Shown: positions 1-9,195, counted from the stretch's first letter. The stretch: DNA of 64,000 nt from Curtobacterium salicis (GCF_011759505.1 NZ_JAAOYO010000001.1:62001-126000), one strand, 5' to 3'. A program made the numbers and translations. Notes: generated from the sequence alone by a model not told the origin.

Positions 1-1
1 G

Positions 2-478
2 GACGTGGTCGGGAACGCCATCGGCGTGCGTGCCGTCGTCGCCGCGGCAGCGGGCGGGCACCACGTCCTGTTGCTCGGGCCGCCGGGCGCCGGCAAGACG
101 ATGCTCGCCGAACGGCTCCCGGCGCTCCTGCCCGACCTCGACGCCGACGCGGCCCTCGAGGTCGCCGCCGTCCGTTCGGTGGCGGGGCACGGAGAACGGT
201 CGTGGACCCTCCGGCCGCCGTGGGAAGCGCCGCACCACTCCGCCTCGGCCGCCGCACTGATCGGCGGCGGCACCGGGCAGCTCCGACCCGGGGCGGTGTC
301 CCGGGCGACCCGCGGGGTGCTGTTCCTCGACGAGGCCACCGAGTTCCCCCGCGCCGTCCTCGACGCGCTCCGTCAGCCGCTCGAAGCCGGACGCATCACG
401 GTGCACCGTGCTGGCGGGTCGGCGGAGTTCCCCGCCCGGTGCCAACTCGTCGTGCCTTTTGTCGCACCTGACGTGTGA
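2..478 (+). pseudogene. comM: comM/yifB (Mg-chelatase-like AAA+ ATPase), 5' part, disrupted by island
   Basis: Central ATPase part of ComM/YifB, a helicase-like AAA+ protein that aids branch migration during natural transformation. It starts before the window. The Walker A motif GPPGAGKTM and Walker B motif GVLFLDEATEF are visible. Homology runs to CQLV (about 451) and is then replaced by island sequence, with an out-of-context stop at 476-478. The missing continuation (LAANPCPCG and the C-terminal helical part) lies intact and in frame at 35743-36228, so the gene has been split by insertion. The truncated product lacks the sensor and C-terminal regions and is presumably non-functional. Confidence 0.9.
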
Positions 479-1947
479 GGGGCTACGATCGCGTCGTGCG
501 AGTCTGGCCGACGTGGGAGCGATACCGAGTCGTGGGTGGAAGAGACGATGGTGTGTGGCCCGTCCCTTTCAGGCAGCCGGCGGACGGTCGCTCTCTGTAC
601 GAGCGCGCGGATGTGCCGTTCGTCCTGGATCCGTGCGGAGCGTTTGACCCCGACCTCAACGCGTTCTGGACTTCAGGTTCGACCCTGCTTGCATCCACCA
701 CGTTGACGTTGTACGCACACCATCTCGCGCGGTTCCTCGACTTCGTGTGGCACGCTCGATCGCTCCCGCACGATCGGCGCAACTGGCGAGCGGTCCGACA
801 CGAAGATCGACTGGCATACAACTACTGGCGCAACGAAGACCCTGATGGTCCGCGGATCGCGGCGAGCACCTGGAACAACGAAGTGACCGCCGTCGCACAG
901 TTCTACGCGTTCCAACATTCGATCGGGAACCTTGCTGAGACGCCCATACGCCTGATCCCACCAGCAAAGCGCCCTCGAATCGGTCAGCATCTGCGTACCG
1001 CGGATCGGCCAGCGGAACTCCGCAGGACCAAACTTCCAACGGCGCCATGGCTGACGCCCGCGGAGTATCGATCCTGGCGGGACGTCGGCGTAAGAGGCTA
1101 TGGATCGAACGGCCATCGTGACCCCTCGTCTCGCAGCCGGCAGACCGCTCGTAACGCCGCCTTCGCGGACCTCATGTTCGGTGTCGGGTTTCGGCTCACT
1201 GAACAGGCGTCCCTTCTCCTATCGGAGATCCCCCGTTCGGACGCCTCCAGCATGTATTCGAGGCTCGCAGTGCCGGACTCGGTAACGAAGAACCGCTCCG
1301 GGCGCGAAGTTCTCGTTGCGGAGCGCGCGCTGCGGGTCGTGGACCTGTACGTCCGAAGCGATCGATCGGACGCCGTGCAGTCGGCCCAAGAGACGTCGTC
1401 GTACACCACCGTTCGCGACAAGCTCATGCTGGACGACGACGGAACCTTCCGCAGCGCTTCGGGTCGGCGAGTTCGCTCAACGGACGCGAGTCCTGGCGAG
1501 CGTTTGCGGCTGTACCGGGTCACTCCGCGTGGACTCGAACCCGCAGCGCTCTGGCTGCGTGCCGACGGGTTGCCGATGCGCCCGCGAACCTGGCAAGGCG
1601 TCTTCATCGCCGCAAACACAAGGGTGAAACGGCTCGGCCTCGACATCGAGTGCAACCCTCACAAGCTCCGGCACTCATGGGCGACGATTACCCTCGCTCA
1701 GCTCCAGCGGCGTTACAACAGCTTGCGGGGCGAAGCTGCTCCTGCGGCCATGATCGGGGACCCCCTGAACTGGGTGAGCAGACGACTGGGGCATCGAAGG
1801 ATTGAAACCACCATGGTGTACATCCACAACCTTGCCGAGCTCGAAGCCGAGACGATACTGCGGCTGATCCCCGACACCGAGGATCTCGTCGCGACGCCGC
1901 CCGGGCGCGAGATCAGCTTTGACAGCCTTGGGACCCGACTTGGATAG
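475..1947 (+). CDS. Tyrosine recombinase/integrase A of the island trio
   Basis: A 490-residue phage-integrase-family protein, first of three consecutive recombinases. It probably cuts and rejoins the island ends. The expected catalytic residues are recognisable: Arg240 in GFRLTEQ, the HKLRH box with His396 and Arg399, His440 in LGHRR, and the nucleophile Tyr449 in MVYIH. An N-terminal SAM-like core-binding domain spans about residues 60-170. The GTG start at 475 overlaps the spurious stop of split comM, so the gene begins about 23 bp inside the island end. The next recombinase overlaps its 3' end, indicating translational coupling. It resembles TnpA of Tn554-type elements by position and motif; the exact family is inferred. 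Confidence 0.88.
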   Translation: MRGYDRVVRVWPTWERYRVVGGRDDGVWPVPFRQPADGRSLYERADVPFVLDPCGAFDPDLNAFWTSGSTLLASTTLTLYAHHLARFLDFVWHARSLPHDRRNWRAVRHEDRLAYNYWRNEDPDGPRIAASTWNNEVTAVAQFYAFQHSIGNLAETPIRLIPPAKRPRIGQHLRTADRPAELRRTKLPTAPWLTPAEYRSWRDVGVRGYGSNGHRDPSSRSRQTARNAAFADLMFGVGFRLTEQASLLLSEIPRSDASSMYSRLAVPDSVTKNRSGREVLVAERALRVVDLYVRSDRSDAVQSAQETSSYTTVRDKLMLDDDGTFRSASGRRVRSTDASPGERLRLYRVTPRGLEPAALWLRADGLPMRPRTWQGVFIAANTRVKRLGLDIECNPHKLRHSWATITLAQLQRRYNSLRGEAAPAAMIGDPLNWVSRRLGHRRIETTMVYIHNLAELEAETILRLIPDTEDLVATPPGREISFDSLGTRLG

Positions 1948-3679
1948 GCCGGAACAGGTGAACGCAGCGACTTTGTACGAGCTGCCGGTGAGGATCATCG
2001 CGGACGATGGCGGACTACGCGCGCGACTGGATGGCGCCGATGGCAGGACCGGCTGGCTGACGACCCGCGGTTGGGTGGCGCCTAAACTCCATCTACCGTT
2101 CCTTCGGGCGTTCGTCGCTACGACGGGGACTGGAACGCGGCGGCGCTCGAGCCTCATCGCACGCCAGTGCCAACTGTCCTACCGAGGTTTCCTCCAATTC
2201 TTCTCGACCGAGCTCGGGGACGATGTGTCGCTCGACGACATTGGTCCCGAGCACGTCAGGGCGTACAGAGTGCATCTCAGGGACTCGCCCACGCTGGGCA
2301 TGCGGATGACCGACCTCCGAGTTCTCACCAAAGCGTTGCACGATCTCGGTCTGTGTGACCGTGACCTCTTTGAGGCTGCGAGCGACGCGATCCCGGCGCG
2401 CCCACACTCGCCCCAGCCGGGCTACGACCCCGAAACGTTCGCCTTGATCACCGCTGCTGCCACGCGTGATGTCGAAGCTATCGTCCGGCGAATCGCCGAT
2501 GGAGAGGAGCTGCTCCGACGGTTCAGGGAGCGGAGCCAGGGCCTCTCGGAACACGAGCGCGTCGTCGGACGGATGCTCGAGGAGATGGCAGACACCGGGC
2601 GTCCCCCGCGCCTTCGAACGGCGCACATGAGGGTCGTCGTCCCGATGATCGATCTCGCGCGAATGCTCTTCCTCACCGTCCGCGACCTCGAGCCACTTCT
2701 AGTGCTGCTCGCTATACGAACGGGTCGAAACATCGAGACGTTGAAGGAGCTGACGGGTGAACACCGCGTACGGGAGTCGAGTGTCCTCGAAACGCAGACG
2801 ATCAAACGGCGACGCGGCTACGAGTCCGAAACGGTGCTCTGGGACATCGGGAGCGCAAAAAGACAGCTGAAGACGGCTGGCGGCATGTACCTGCTCCTCC
2901 ACAGACTCGGCCGCCGAAGCCGAGATCTAGCGCACTCCGACAAGTTGCTTTGCCTCTTCCTGCAGCGCAACGGAGGCAGCCACCGATTCGTCTGGGAGAA
3001 TCGCCTGAACAACGTCGCCGGTCCGGACCTAGGCGCTTGGGCGCGATCACACAACCTGACCGAGGGTGGCGCGGCGATTCGCCTGACCTTCAACAGGATT
3101 AAGACGACCGTCGATCGGGAACGAGCTCAGGCGAACAACTTTCAGCTCGATCGCGCGGCCGTCACCAACACGCCCGAGGTCCTCTACCGGTCCTACATCG
3201 CCCCGGACCCGACGGCCCGCAGCGCATTGGAGTCGATTACGAACGGCGCTCTCCTCGACCTCGACGCCCGCCTCACTGCGGAACGCAGCCCGGAAAAGAC
3301 GGCACCCATATCTCAACGACTGGAGGCGCCCGACGTACCAGACGCGGTCACTACAGCGTTCATGCGCTGCCGCGACGTCCTCGGCAACCCGGAGCAACCT
3401 GGAGTCGAATGCGACGCGAGCATGCTTGCCTGCTTCGGATGCCCGTGTGCAGTCGTGAGCGACGAACACATTCCAACCATCCTCCGCCTATCCGCCGAGC
3501 TGATCGAACAATTCGAACGGCTGCCGCTCGACCGATGGGTAGCACGGTTCGGTCAAGCGTGGCTTGCCATACACAACGACATCCTCCCTTCCCGAACAAC
3601 CGAGGAGATCGCACATTTTGCGACTCTGATGCCTCCCCACACGGCCCTGCAGATTCTCCTAGAACCGGAGATGTTTTGA
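1919..3679 (+). CDS. Tyrosine recombinase B of the island trio (TnpB-like)
   Basis: About 586 residues if the TTG at 1919 is used; a GTG at 1958, just after the stop of recombinase A, is an alternative. It belongs to the trio by position, size and a recombinase-like segment, LAIRTGRNIETLKEL, where Arg270 fits the first catalytic Arg (aTGxRxxE). I could not find a convincing HxxR box; RLTFNRIKTT occupies the expected region without the His. The C-terminal part carries a Cys cluster (CDASMLACFGCPC) that may bind zinc. Partner recombinases with degenerate active sites are known in trio elements. Coupled to the next gene by a TTGA overlap. Confidence 0.8.
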   Translation: MTALGPDLDRPEQVNAATLYELPVRIIADDGGLRARLDGADGRTGWLTTRGWVAPKLHLPFLRAFVATTGTGTRRRSSLIARQCQLSYRGFLQFFSTELGDDVSLDDIGPEHVRAYRVHLRDSPTLGMRMTDLRVLTKALHDLGLCDRDLFEAASDAIPARPHSPQPGYDPETFALITAAATRDVEAIVRRIADGEELLRRFRERSQGLSEHERVVGRMLEEMADTGRPPRLRTAHMRVVVPMIDLARMLFLTVRDLEPLLVLLAIRTGRNIETLKELTGEHRVRESSVLETQTIKRRRGYESETVLWDIGSAKRQLKTAGGMYLLLHRLGRRSRDLAHSDKLLCLFLQRNGGSHRFVWENRLNNVAGPDLGAWARSHNLTEGGAAIRLTFNRIKTTVDRERAQANNFQLDRAAVTNTPEVLYRSYIAPDPTARSALESITNGALLDLDARLTAERSPEKTAPISQRLEAPDVPDAVTTAFMRCRDVLGNPEQPGVECDASMLACFGCPCAVVSDEHIPTILRLSAELIEQFERLPLDRWVARFGQAWLAIHNDILPSRTTEEIAHFATLMPPHTALQILLEPEMF

Positions 3680-5721
3680 CCAACCTGGCCGCGGAGGCGG
3701 GATCTCACCGTCGGACATGGAGCCCGCGCCGACACGTCCTGGCCGCCCGCATCGATGCAGAGCGCCTGACGGGAACGTCGCGATTCGAAGACGACACGTG
3801 GGTGCTCTCTCCAGCGGAACGCCTCGGCCACGCCCATGTCTACTCACTCAAGTTCCTGCGCGTGCCCGCACCATTTCGCCCGGCCGCAAAGGAACTCTTC
3901 GCGCAGTTGCTCGATGACGACCTGATGCCGCGCGGCAAACCGTACGCGACGTCATCCATTCGCGTCCACTTCACGGGCGTCCTCTTGTTCCTTCAGTTCT
4001 TGACCTCGAAGCGGCTCACCCGGCTCTCGGAAGTCACTCCCCGGCACTACGGCGAGTACGTCGGTTACCTCGGCGCCCTCGGCAAGCTCCGCGATTCCCA
4101 TCTTCGAAGTGCGCGCCTCTTCTGGGCATATCGTGACCGGTTGACGGACCCACTCCCAACCGATCCTGAGGCCATGGTGTTCTGGCGTGCCGCGCCTGAG
4201 GCGCCGCGTGGAGAGAACAAGACCCAGCGCATACCTGAAGAAATACTGAACCCCTTGATCTGGTGGAGCACCCGCCTCGTCGACGAGCTGTCCGGCGACA
4301 TCCTGGGCTCTGCGGAAGAACACCGCAACTTGATCACGGAACAAGCCCGTCGGCCGGGTATCTCGCGCCGCCGGGGTGACGCAAGCAGCAGAGTGACTGC
4401 CCTCCTGGCCCACTACCGCGCCAGCGGCGAACCATTGCCGGGTCACTATGAGAAGGCATGGCAGGGGCGACCGAACTACCGGGCACTCGATCGAGAAGCC
4501 GGCGTGCCAACAGGTCTGACCATCCGCATCGCCGACTACCAGGTGCGTGCCCTCGCGGCGGACAACGGTGTCGACTCCGACACCTTCCTTCGGTCGAATC
4601 CTTCCGCGACGCTTCTCGGCGTCCCTTGGTCGGGCCGGATCACCTACCGAGAAGTACCCAGCCTCTGCCGGACGCTGCAGACCGCAGCGTATGTGTTGAT
4701 CGCATTCTTCAGCGGTATGCGCGACAGTGAGGTGAAGCACATCAAGCGCGGATGCATCCGCACGGACAGCGACTCGACCGGTCGTCTGCAGGTGCATCGC
4801 CTTCACGGCACGACGTTCAAGGGCAACGACAACCCGCACGGCGAAGCCGCGCACTGGATCGTGTCCCCCGTCGTCAAACGGGCTGTCGAGGTCCTGGAAC
4901 GATTAGCCGAGCCGGGGGAGGAGTACCTCTTCCGTCCCTTACGCTTCGGCACATCACACGACCGGTCGGACACCAAGTCGCTCGTGTCCGGCTCGGAAAC
5001 CAACACGAACCTCGACAAGCTCGTCGACTGGGCGAACGGTCGCGCTGCCGGAATACCTGGAAGCCCGAAGATCGCGCGAGCGGACGGAACGCGATGGCAC
5101 CTATCGACTCGGCAGTTCAGACGCACGCTAGCGTGGTTCATCGCGCGGCGACCCGGCGGTGTCGCAGCCGGCGCGTTGCAATACAAGCACCTGTCCCTGC
5201 AGATGTTCCGGGGCTATGCGGGGGAGTCCCGATCTGGCTTCGCCGATGAGGTGGCTGGAGAGCAGGCCCTCGCCCGCGGCGAATGGCTCGGGGAGTTCGC
5301 GCAAGACGCGCACAGCGTCGTCGGTCGGGCCAAAGACGAGGTCGTTCGCCGACTCGACAGCATGGGAGCTGCGCTGGGGTTCGCCGGGCAGCTACCGGAG
5401 AATCCGGCCCAGCTAACCCGTTTCCTCAAACGCCACGACCCCTACATCTATCGAGGTGCGGCCGTGACCTGCGTCTTCGACCGGACCAAGGCACTCTGCA
5501 TGCGGAAAGAGCCGAGCGCACCCGACCTACTCTCCTGCGAACCGCTTCGCTGCGCCAACGCAGTATTCACTCCCGAGGACATCGCTGCATGGCGAGACCG
5601 CGCGAGTGGGCTCGCCGAAGTCGCCGCCGATGAGGCCAGAGCTCCCCGAGTTCGCGCCAGCGCTGCGGACCACTCCTCCCGGCTCATCGCCTTCTTCGAT
5701 GCCCTCGAAGGGTCATCATGA
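3676..5721 (+). CDS. Tyrosine recombinase C of the island trio
   Basis: A 681-residue integrase-like protein starting at a TTG that overlaps the stop of recombinase B (TTGA). Candidate catalytic residues are Arg349 in SGMRDSEV, Arg482 in TRQFRRT, His505 in QYKHLSL and Tyr514 in MFRGYAG. The position normally held by the first His of HxxR is Arg479. The C-terminal 130 residues contain several Cys (CVFDRTKALC, LLSCEPLRC), a zinc-finger-like pattern also seen in recombinase B. It ends with a 4-bp ATGA overlap with the following small gene, so all four open frames form one translational unit. It is probably part of a multi-subunit recombination complex. Confidence 0.82.
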   Translation: MTNLAAEAGSHRRTWSPRRHVLAARIDAERLTGTSRFEDDTWVLSPAERLGHAHVYSLKFLRVPAPFRPAAKELFAQLLDDDLMPRGKPYATSSIRVHFTGVLLFLQFLTSKRLTRLSEVTPRHYGEYVGYLGALGKLRDSHLRSARLFWAYRDRLTDPLPTDPEAMVFWRAAPEAPRGENKTQRIPEEILNPLIWWSTRLVDELSGDILGSAEEHRNLITEQARRPGISRRRGDASSRVTALLAHYRASGEPLPGHYEKAWQGRPNYRALDREAGVPTGLTIRIADYQVRALAADNGVDSDTFLRSNPSATLLGVPWSGRITYREVPSLCRTLQTAAYVLIAFFSGMRDSEVKHIKRGCIRTDSDSTGRLQVHRLHGTTFKGNDNPHGEAAHWIVSPVVKRAVEVLERLAEPGEEYLFRPLRFGTSHDRSDTKSLVSGSETNTNLDKLVDWANGRAAGIPGSPKIARADGTRWHLSTRQFRRTLAWFIARRPGGVAAGALQYKHLSLQMFRGYAGESRSGFADEVAGEQALARGEWLGEFAQDAHSVVGRAKDEVVRRLDSMGAALGFAGQLPENPAQLTRFLKRHDPYIYRGAAVTCVFDRTKALCMRKEPSAPDLLSCEPLRCANAVFTPEDIAAWRDRASGLAEVAADEARAPRVRASAADHSSRLIAFFDALEGSS

Positions 5722-6143
5722 GTGTTGAGCGATCGGAGGGGGCGACTCAGGCCGCTTTAGATGCCCTGTTCGCGTCGGCTGCGCAAGAGGGACGAACGCT
5801 GACCGCCACTGAGGTGATGCGCACGATAGGACTCAAGCGGACGAGCATCAACGTTACCTACCCACACATCAACGAGCGAAGAAAGGCACACAACCTTGCA
5901 CTGAAGGAGCAGCCCGGTCCCGAGGCACCACAGCGCCGCGCGATCGAGGAACAGGTCCGCGAGTTGCAGCAGACAATATCGGAGTTGAGGACCCAGCTTC
6001 GTGGTGAGTCGGAACGCTCCGAGCAGTACGCGCAAGTGATTCGTCAGCTCGCGCTCGACAATCACGAGCTCCGGCTCCTCCACCGAAATCTCAGCGACGC
6101 CCGGGGTCGATTCAACCGCGCCGAGACTGCCGACGAACGCTGA
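5718..6143 (+). CDS. Small HTH/coiled-coil partner of the recombinase trio (TnpC/DUF6262-like)
   Basis: A 141-residue protein coupled to recombinase C by ATGA. The N-terminal part (LTATEVMRTIGLKRTSIN) looks like a short helix-turn-helix. Residues about 70-130 form a charged coiled coil (EEQVRELQQTISELRTQL). Tn554-type elements encode a comparable small TnpC that influences the direction or efficiency of transposition; that equivalence is inferred from position, size and coiled coil only. Confidence 0.65.
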   Translation: MSVERSEGATQAALDALFASAAQEGRTLTATEVMRTIGLKRTSINVTYPHINERRKAHNLALKEQPGPEAPQRRAIEEQVRELQQTISELRTQLRGESERSEQYAQVIRQLALDNHELRLLHRNLSDARGRFNRAETADER

Positions 6144-6326
6144 CGGCAGGCGCGGCGGGGATCATTCGGTTCATCACAGCCGCCCTGAGTGGAGCCGAAC
6201 CGACTACCCGGGCCTCTGTCTGCGAACGTTAGGAGACGGACTCGGGCTCCGAAGCCAGCGCCGTCACCGTCTGGTTGCTGCGACGTGTCGTTGCATGGAA
6301 TGTTCCCGGTGTCCCCGTCGGCACTC

Positions 6327-6338
6327 TACTGTTAATCC
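6327..6338 (+). promoter_or_regulatory. Probable leaderless promoter -10 (TACTGT) for the XRE-like gene
   Basis: TACTGT at 6327-6332 lies exactly where a -10 element should sit if transcription begins at the first base of the GTG start codon at 6339. No ribosome binding site precedes that start. Leaderless genes with a TANNNT box 6-7 nt upstream are common in Actinobacteria. The -35 region is weak (TTCCCG near 6303). Confidence 0.45.
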
Positions 6339-6629
6339 GTGAGCAGGAGTCCCCGCAAGACGCCGCGTGAACTCGCACCCGAACCCTGGCCGGAGGTGAA
6401 GTCGCCCGATCCGGTTGCTGAAGCTGCACGCGTGTTTGCTGCAACGCTTCGAGCACAGGTCGGAGAGCGGAGCACCCGCTCGGTGGCCGCTGCGGCGGGA
6501 ATCCACCACGTCACACTGCTACGAGTCCTGGCCGGCGACTCCTGGCCAGACATCGCAACCCTCGCGCGACTCGAGATCGCGCTCGACGCAAAGCTGTGGC
6601 ATGGGCCGCAGCGCGACGAGACTCAGTAG
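6339..6629 (+). CDS. XRE-like helix-turn-helix regulator
   Basis: A 96-residue basic protein with a GTG start. Residues about 35-85 (TRSVAAAAGIHHVTLLRVLAGDS...LARLEIAL) have the five-helix spacing of a lambda-repressor/XRE domain. The N-terminal 30 residues are Pro/Arg-rich and disordered. It is probably an island-encoded transcription regulator; its target is unknown. The end overlaps the convergent gene on the minus strand by 7 bp. Confidence 0.65.
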   Translation: MSRSPRKTPRELAPEPWPEVKSPDPVAEAARVFAATLRAQVGERSTRSVAAAAGIHHVTLLRVLAGDSWPDIATLARLEIALDAKLWHGPQRDETQ

Positions 6630-7024
6630 CCAAGCAGTCTTTCGTAGGGATACCACGCGCCACCAGTGAGCCGTGCAAGCGGCCTGAGCGCACCTTCGCG
6701 CCCGAGTCGCGCTTCGGATGCTCGATCCACATGCCGGAGCCGACTGCCGAGGAGGCGAAGCAAGAGCTCTGCTGACGGGTCTTCAACGCCCAACGGTTCG
6801 CTCGCCGCGAACTCGCCCGAGATCAGATCGCACACAGCTGCGATGTCGTTCCCCCCGTGCGTCACGACGAAGTCACCACGAGACCCGACATCACGGTAGT
6901 CAACTCGAGCTGCCTGGGGCAGCCGCACTCGGTCGAGCCATCCAACGTTCAGTTCCCCAGCCGACTCCGCCTCGATAGTCACACGCGCCCGCACCGGCGT
7001 GTCCTCGATATCAGATCGACCCAT
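6623..7024 (-). CDS. Hypothetical protein, leaderless
   Basis: A 133-residue protein I do not recognise. It begins MGRSDIEDTPVRARV and has a mixed alpha/beta composition with no membrane segment or catalytic motif that I can name. The start at 7024 is chosen because a perfect TATAAT on the minus strand (7031-7036) is 7 nt upstream, ideal for a leaderless transcript. The same -10 lies inside a 16-bp palindrome shared with the divergent gene at 7081. The paired arrangement suggests co-regulation with that antitoxin-like gene, but the function is unknown. Confidence 0.6.
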   Translation of the reverse strand: MGRSDIEDTPVRARVTIEAESAGELNVGWLDRVRLPQAARVDYRDVGSRGDFVVTHGGNDIAAVCDLISGEFAASEPLGVEDPSAELLLRLLGSRLRHVDRASEARLGREGALRPLARLTGGAWYPYERLLGY

Positions 7025-7026
7025 GC

Positions 7027-7042
7027 GGTGATTATAATCACC
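7027..7042. promoter_or_regulatory. Perfect 16-bp palindrome with TATAAT on both strands
   Basis: GGTGATTATAATCACC reads identically on both strands and contains a TATAAT hexamer in each direction. On the minus strand it is correctly placed for a leaderless start at 7024. On the plus strand it would serve the gene at 7081. A symmetric repressor bound here would cover both -10 elements, so this is a likely operator and divergent promoter. Confidence 0.65.
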
Positions 7043-7080
7043 ATGGCGGCGAGGCGAGTGAATCATGGAGAGGCGGGACC

Positions 7081-7794
7081 GTGTTGGATGATGTGGCTGG
7101 CGCGGCCCTGCCTCGATACCAGGGCCCCGATGGGCGGCAGCGCGCCACCGCCGCGCTCGAGGAATCGCTCCAAGGTCTCGGCCTAGACGTCACGGTCATG
7201 ATCGGACTGATCGCTGAAGCGTTGGCCGAGCTCGTCCCCGATGAGTCACGACGGGCGGCCCAGCGGATGCTCGCGCTCGAATGGATCGGCGCAGTGGGCG
7301 ACGAATGTACGTGGGAAGCGACCCTGTCCGACCGCCATCTGCGGTCCGTCCTCGCTCGGCGTGTCGCTATGGAACAGGTACGGCTCCTTCCTGCGCACGA
7401 TGTGGCAGCGAGGACTGGAAACTCCGTCGACACGATTGTCGAACTCGTGCGGGAGCGAGCGCTCTACGGCTTCCATCTCCGAGGAGCACTTTTCCTCCCC
7501 AGCTGGCAGTTCGTTGATCCACGTGCGGAAAGTCTCGTAGTGGTGTCCGAGTTTCTACCGACGGTGCTCATGTCAATCCCGATAGACGCGGTACCGTCGA
7601 TGGTGTCCCGAGTCATGACGAGCGAGGACCCAAACCTCAGCCGTGGCGCAATGAGGTACTCACCCCGCGAGCATCTCATCGCCGGGGGAGGCCCATGGCC
7701 CGTCGTGCGGACCCTCCTACTCGTTTTAGAGGGATCCGCGCAGGGGCTTGGCGACCTTCTCCTAGGCGGTCGAGCTGGATCCGCCGTTCTGTAG
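7081..7794 (+). CDS. Antitoxin-like protein (MbcA/ParS/Xre-like C-terminal region)
   Basis: A 237-residue protein with a GTG start preceded by GGAGAGG. Residues about 95-130 (VRLLPAHDVAARTGNSVDTIVELVRERAL) form an HTH-like helix pair. LFLPSWQF follows, and near the C-terminus is YSPREHLIAGGGPWPVVRTLL, a pattern like the toxin-binding domain of ParS/Xre antitoxins (SPREWL..GG.P..V). The protein encoded at 8184 has a comparable layout. No RES-type toxin follows, so it may instead be a stand-alone DNA-binding regulator. It is likely controlled from the palindrome upstream. Confidence 0.5.
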   Translation: MLDDVAGAALPRYQGPDGRQRATAALEESLQGLGLDVTVMIGLIAEALAELVPDESRRAAQRMLALEWIGAVGDECTWEATLSDRHLRSVLARRVAMEQVRLLPAHDVAARTGNSVDTIVELVRERALYGFHLRGALFLPSWQFVDPRAESLVVVSEFLPTVLMSIPIDAVPSMVSRVMTSEDPNLSRGAMRYSPREHLIAGGGPWPVVRTLLLVLEGSAQGLGDLLLGGRAGSAVL

Positions 7795-7926
7795 CAACGG
7801 GCACGTCGTGAGACGAGCGGAAGGCAAGCAAGTGTGGAGGTCATCTCGCTCCTGGCACCTGACGGGGCAGCTGCGTCGTCAACCGTGCTTCAGTGCAGCC
7901 TCCGGCTGGACAGTGGATGTTAACGC

Positions 7927-8187
7927 ATGAGCGACATCGTTCTGGACTTCTCTTCACTCGATGGCGTAGCCGCTCACGGCTCCGACTATGGACCAGCCGA
8001 CCACGTGTCGTGGTTGGCGGTAGCCGTCGGCGATGCCTTGCAGACTGCATCGATCCTCGGCTTCATGACCACGCCCCACTCAGGCACGCTGATCAGCGGC
8101 CAGCCGGGGACGCCCGTCGAATGGCTCATCGCGCGCCGGGATGCGCAGCCTCTGCTTGATCTGCTCGAGACTTGGCTCTGGACGTGA
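7927..8187 (+). CDS. Small hypothetical protein
   Basis: An 86-residue acidic protein (MSDIVLDFSSLDGVAAHGSDYGP...) with an ATG start, coupled through GTGA to the next gene. No family recognised. The Leu-rich C-terminus (LLDLLETWLW) could be an interaction helix. The tight overlap suggests it acts with the antitoxin-like protein that follows. The 132 bp upstream hold no clear motif. Confidence 0.6.
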   Translation: MSDIVLDFSSLDGVAAHGSDYGPADHVSWLAVAVGDALQTASILGFMTTPHSGTLISGQPGTPVEWLIARRDAQPLLDLLETWLWT

Positions 8188-9140
8188 CGGGCGTGCCATC
8201 GGACAGCGCACAGAAGCCTGAGGCGCGGGAGGGCGAGATTCCTCGAGAGGCAAGGGCGCAGGTCACGGACTCGGTGTTGGTCGCTCTGCTGGAGGCGATC
8301 AGGTCTGGGTCGCTGCGTCCGTCCGAAGCGATGGCCTTGATCTCGGACCACATGAAGAGCAACCGCCCAAACAGAGCCGATGACGCAACTGCCACGCGTG
8401 CGATGGCGCTGGCGGATGCCGCCCATGGGGCTGAGGGAATCGCTGTCATCGACCCGTATGCCCGGGAGCTCGGGCGGTGGGTCGCCGAAGGACGAATGAG
8501 CGGTGACGAAGCGGTAGCCTTCATCGCCGTACTCATCGACGCCGGCGAATACCTCTTGGATCCGGATCGGCCGCCAGACCCCGGCTATCAGGTCGCGACT
8601 GCACCACCCGGGGTCGATCCGCCGAGAGCGGTGCAACGCGGCGACGTCGGAAAGCCCGCGCCCTCAGGTCGATCTTCTCGGGATCCTCAATCGGCGGCAG
8701 GGGACCAAGCGGACCACATCACTGCGGCGCTCGGCCACCCGGGCGCCGCGCCGGTTCCCTCCCACTCCCGCCCGGACACGCTTTCTGACCGGATCGGGCC
8801 GTTCTATGACACCGCTGGCCTGCGCGACTGGTTTCAGATCAGCAGCGAGACCGTTGACGCTCAGGTTCGAAGCGGAGAGCTGCTCGCCGTTGTGACTGCG
8901 GACGGCTTCCGCCTGTTTCCCACGTTCCAGATTGACGGCGGCGGCCAACCCCTACCTCGACTGTCGGAAGTGCTCGCGGGGCTCGATCCGGCCCATGTCG
9001 ACCCATGGGGCGACGCCGTTTGGCTGAACGCTCCAAGCGATGACCTCGACGGCCTCGCCCCCGCCGCGGCTCTCCGAACTGAGCGAGCTGACGATGTGAT
9101 CCGTCTCGCTTTTCAAGCGGGATCGTTCCGATCTGGATGA
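8184..9140 (+). CDS. Antitoxin/DNA-binding-like protein with ParS/MbcA-type C-terminus
   Basis: A 318-residue protein. The GTG at 8184 is preferred because it overlaps the previous stop (GTGA). The first 200 residues are Ala/Asp/Pro-rich with two helical segments. The C-terminal 110 residues carry an HTH-like segment (TAGLRDWFQISSETVDAQVRSGELLAV), then FRLFPTFQI and WLNAPSDDLDGLAPAAALR, closely following the toxin-binding domain of Xre/MbcA/ParS antitoxins. The usual downstream RES-domain toxin is absent: next are a 39-codon frame and a phosphoesterase. It is an orphan antitoxin or a regulator. Confidence 0.55.
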   Translation: MTGVPSDSAQKPEAREGEIPREARAQVTDSVLVALLEAIRSGSLRPSEAMALISDHMKSNRPNRADDATATRAMALADAAHGAEGIAVIDPYARELGRWVAEGRMSGDEAVAFIAVLIDAGEYLLDPDRPPDPGYQVATAPPGVDPPRAVQRGDVGKPAPSGRSSRDPQSAAGDQADHITAALGHPGAAPVPSHSRPDTLSDRIGPFYDTAGLRDWFQISSETVDAQVRSGELLAVVTADGFRLFPTFQIDGGGQPLPRLSEVLAGLDPAHVDPWGDAVWLNAPSDDLDGLAPAAALRTERADDVIRLAFQAGSFRSG

Positions 9141-9195
9141 GGCCCGCTGGACGGCAGTGCGCTGTTGTAGTCCGCCCTGCTCGACGAATATTCAG

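Noticed and set aside
440-480. tRNA gene as the island attachment site
   Set aside because: No tRNA-like cloverleaf is present at either junction; the flanks are the two halves of comM.
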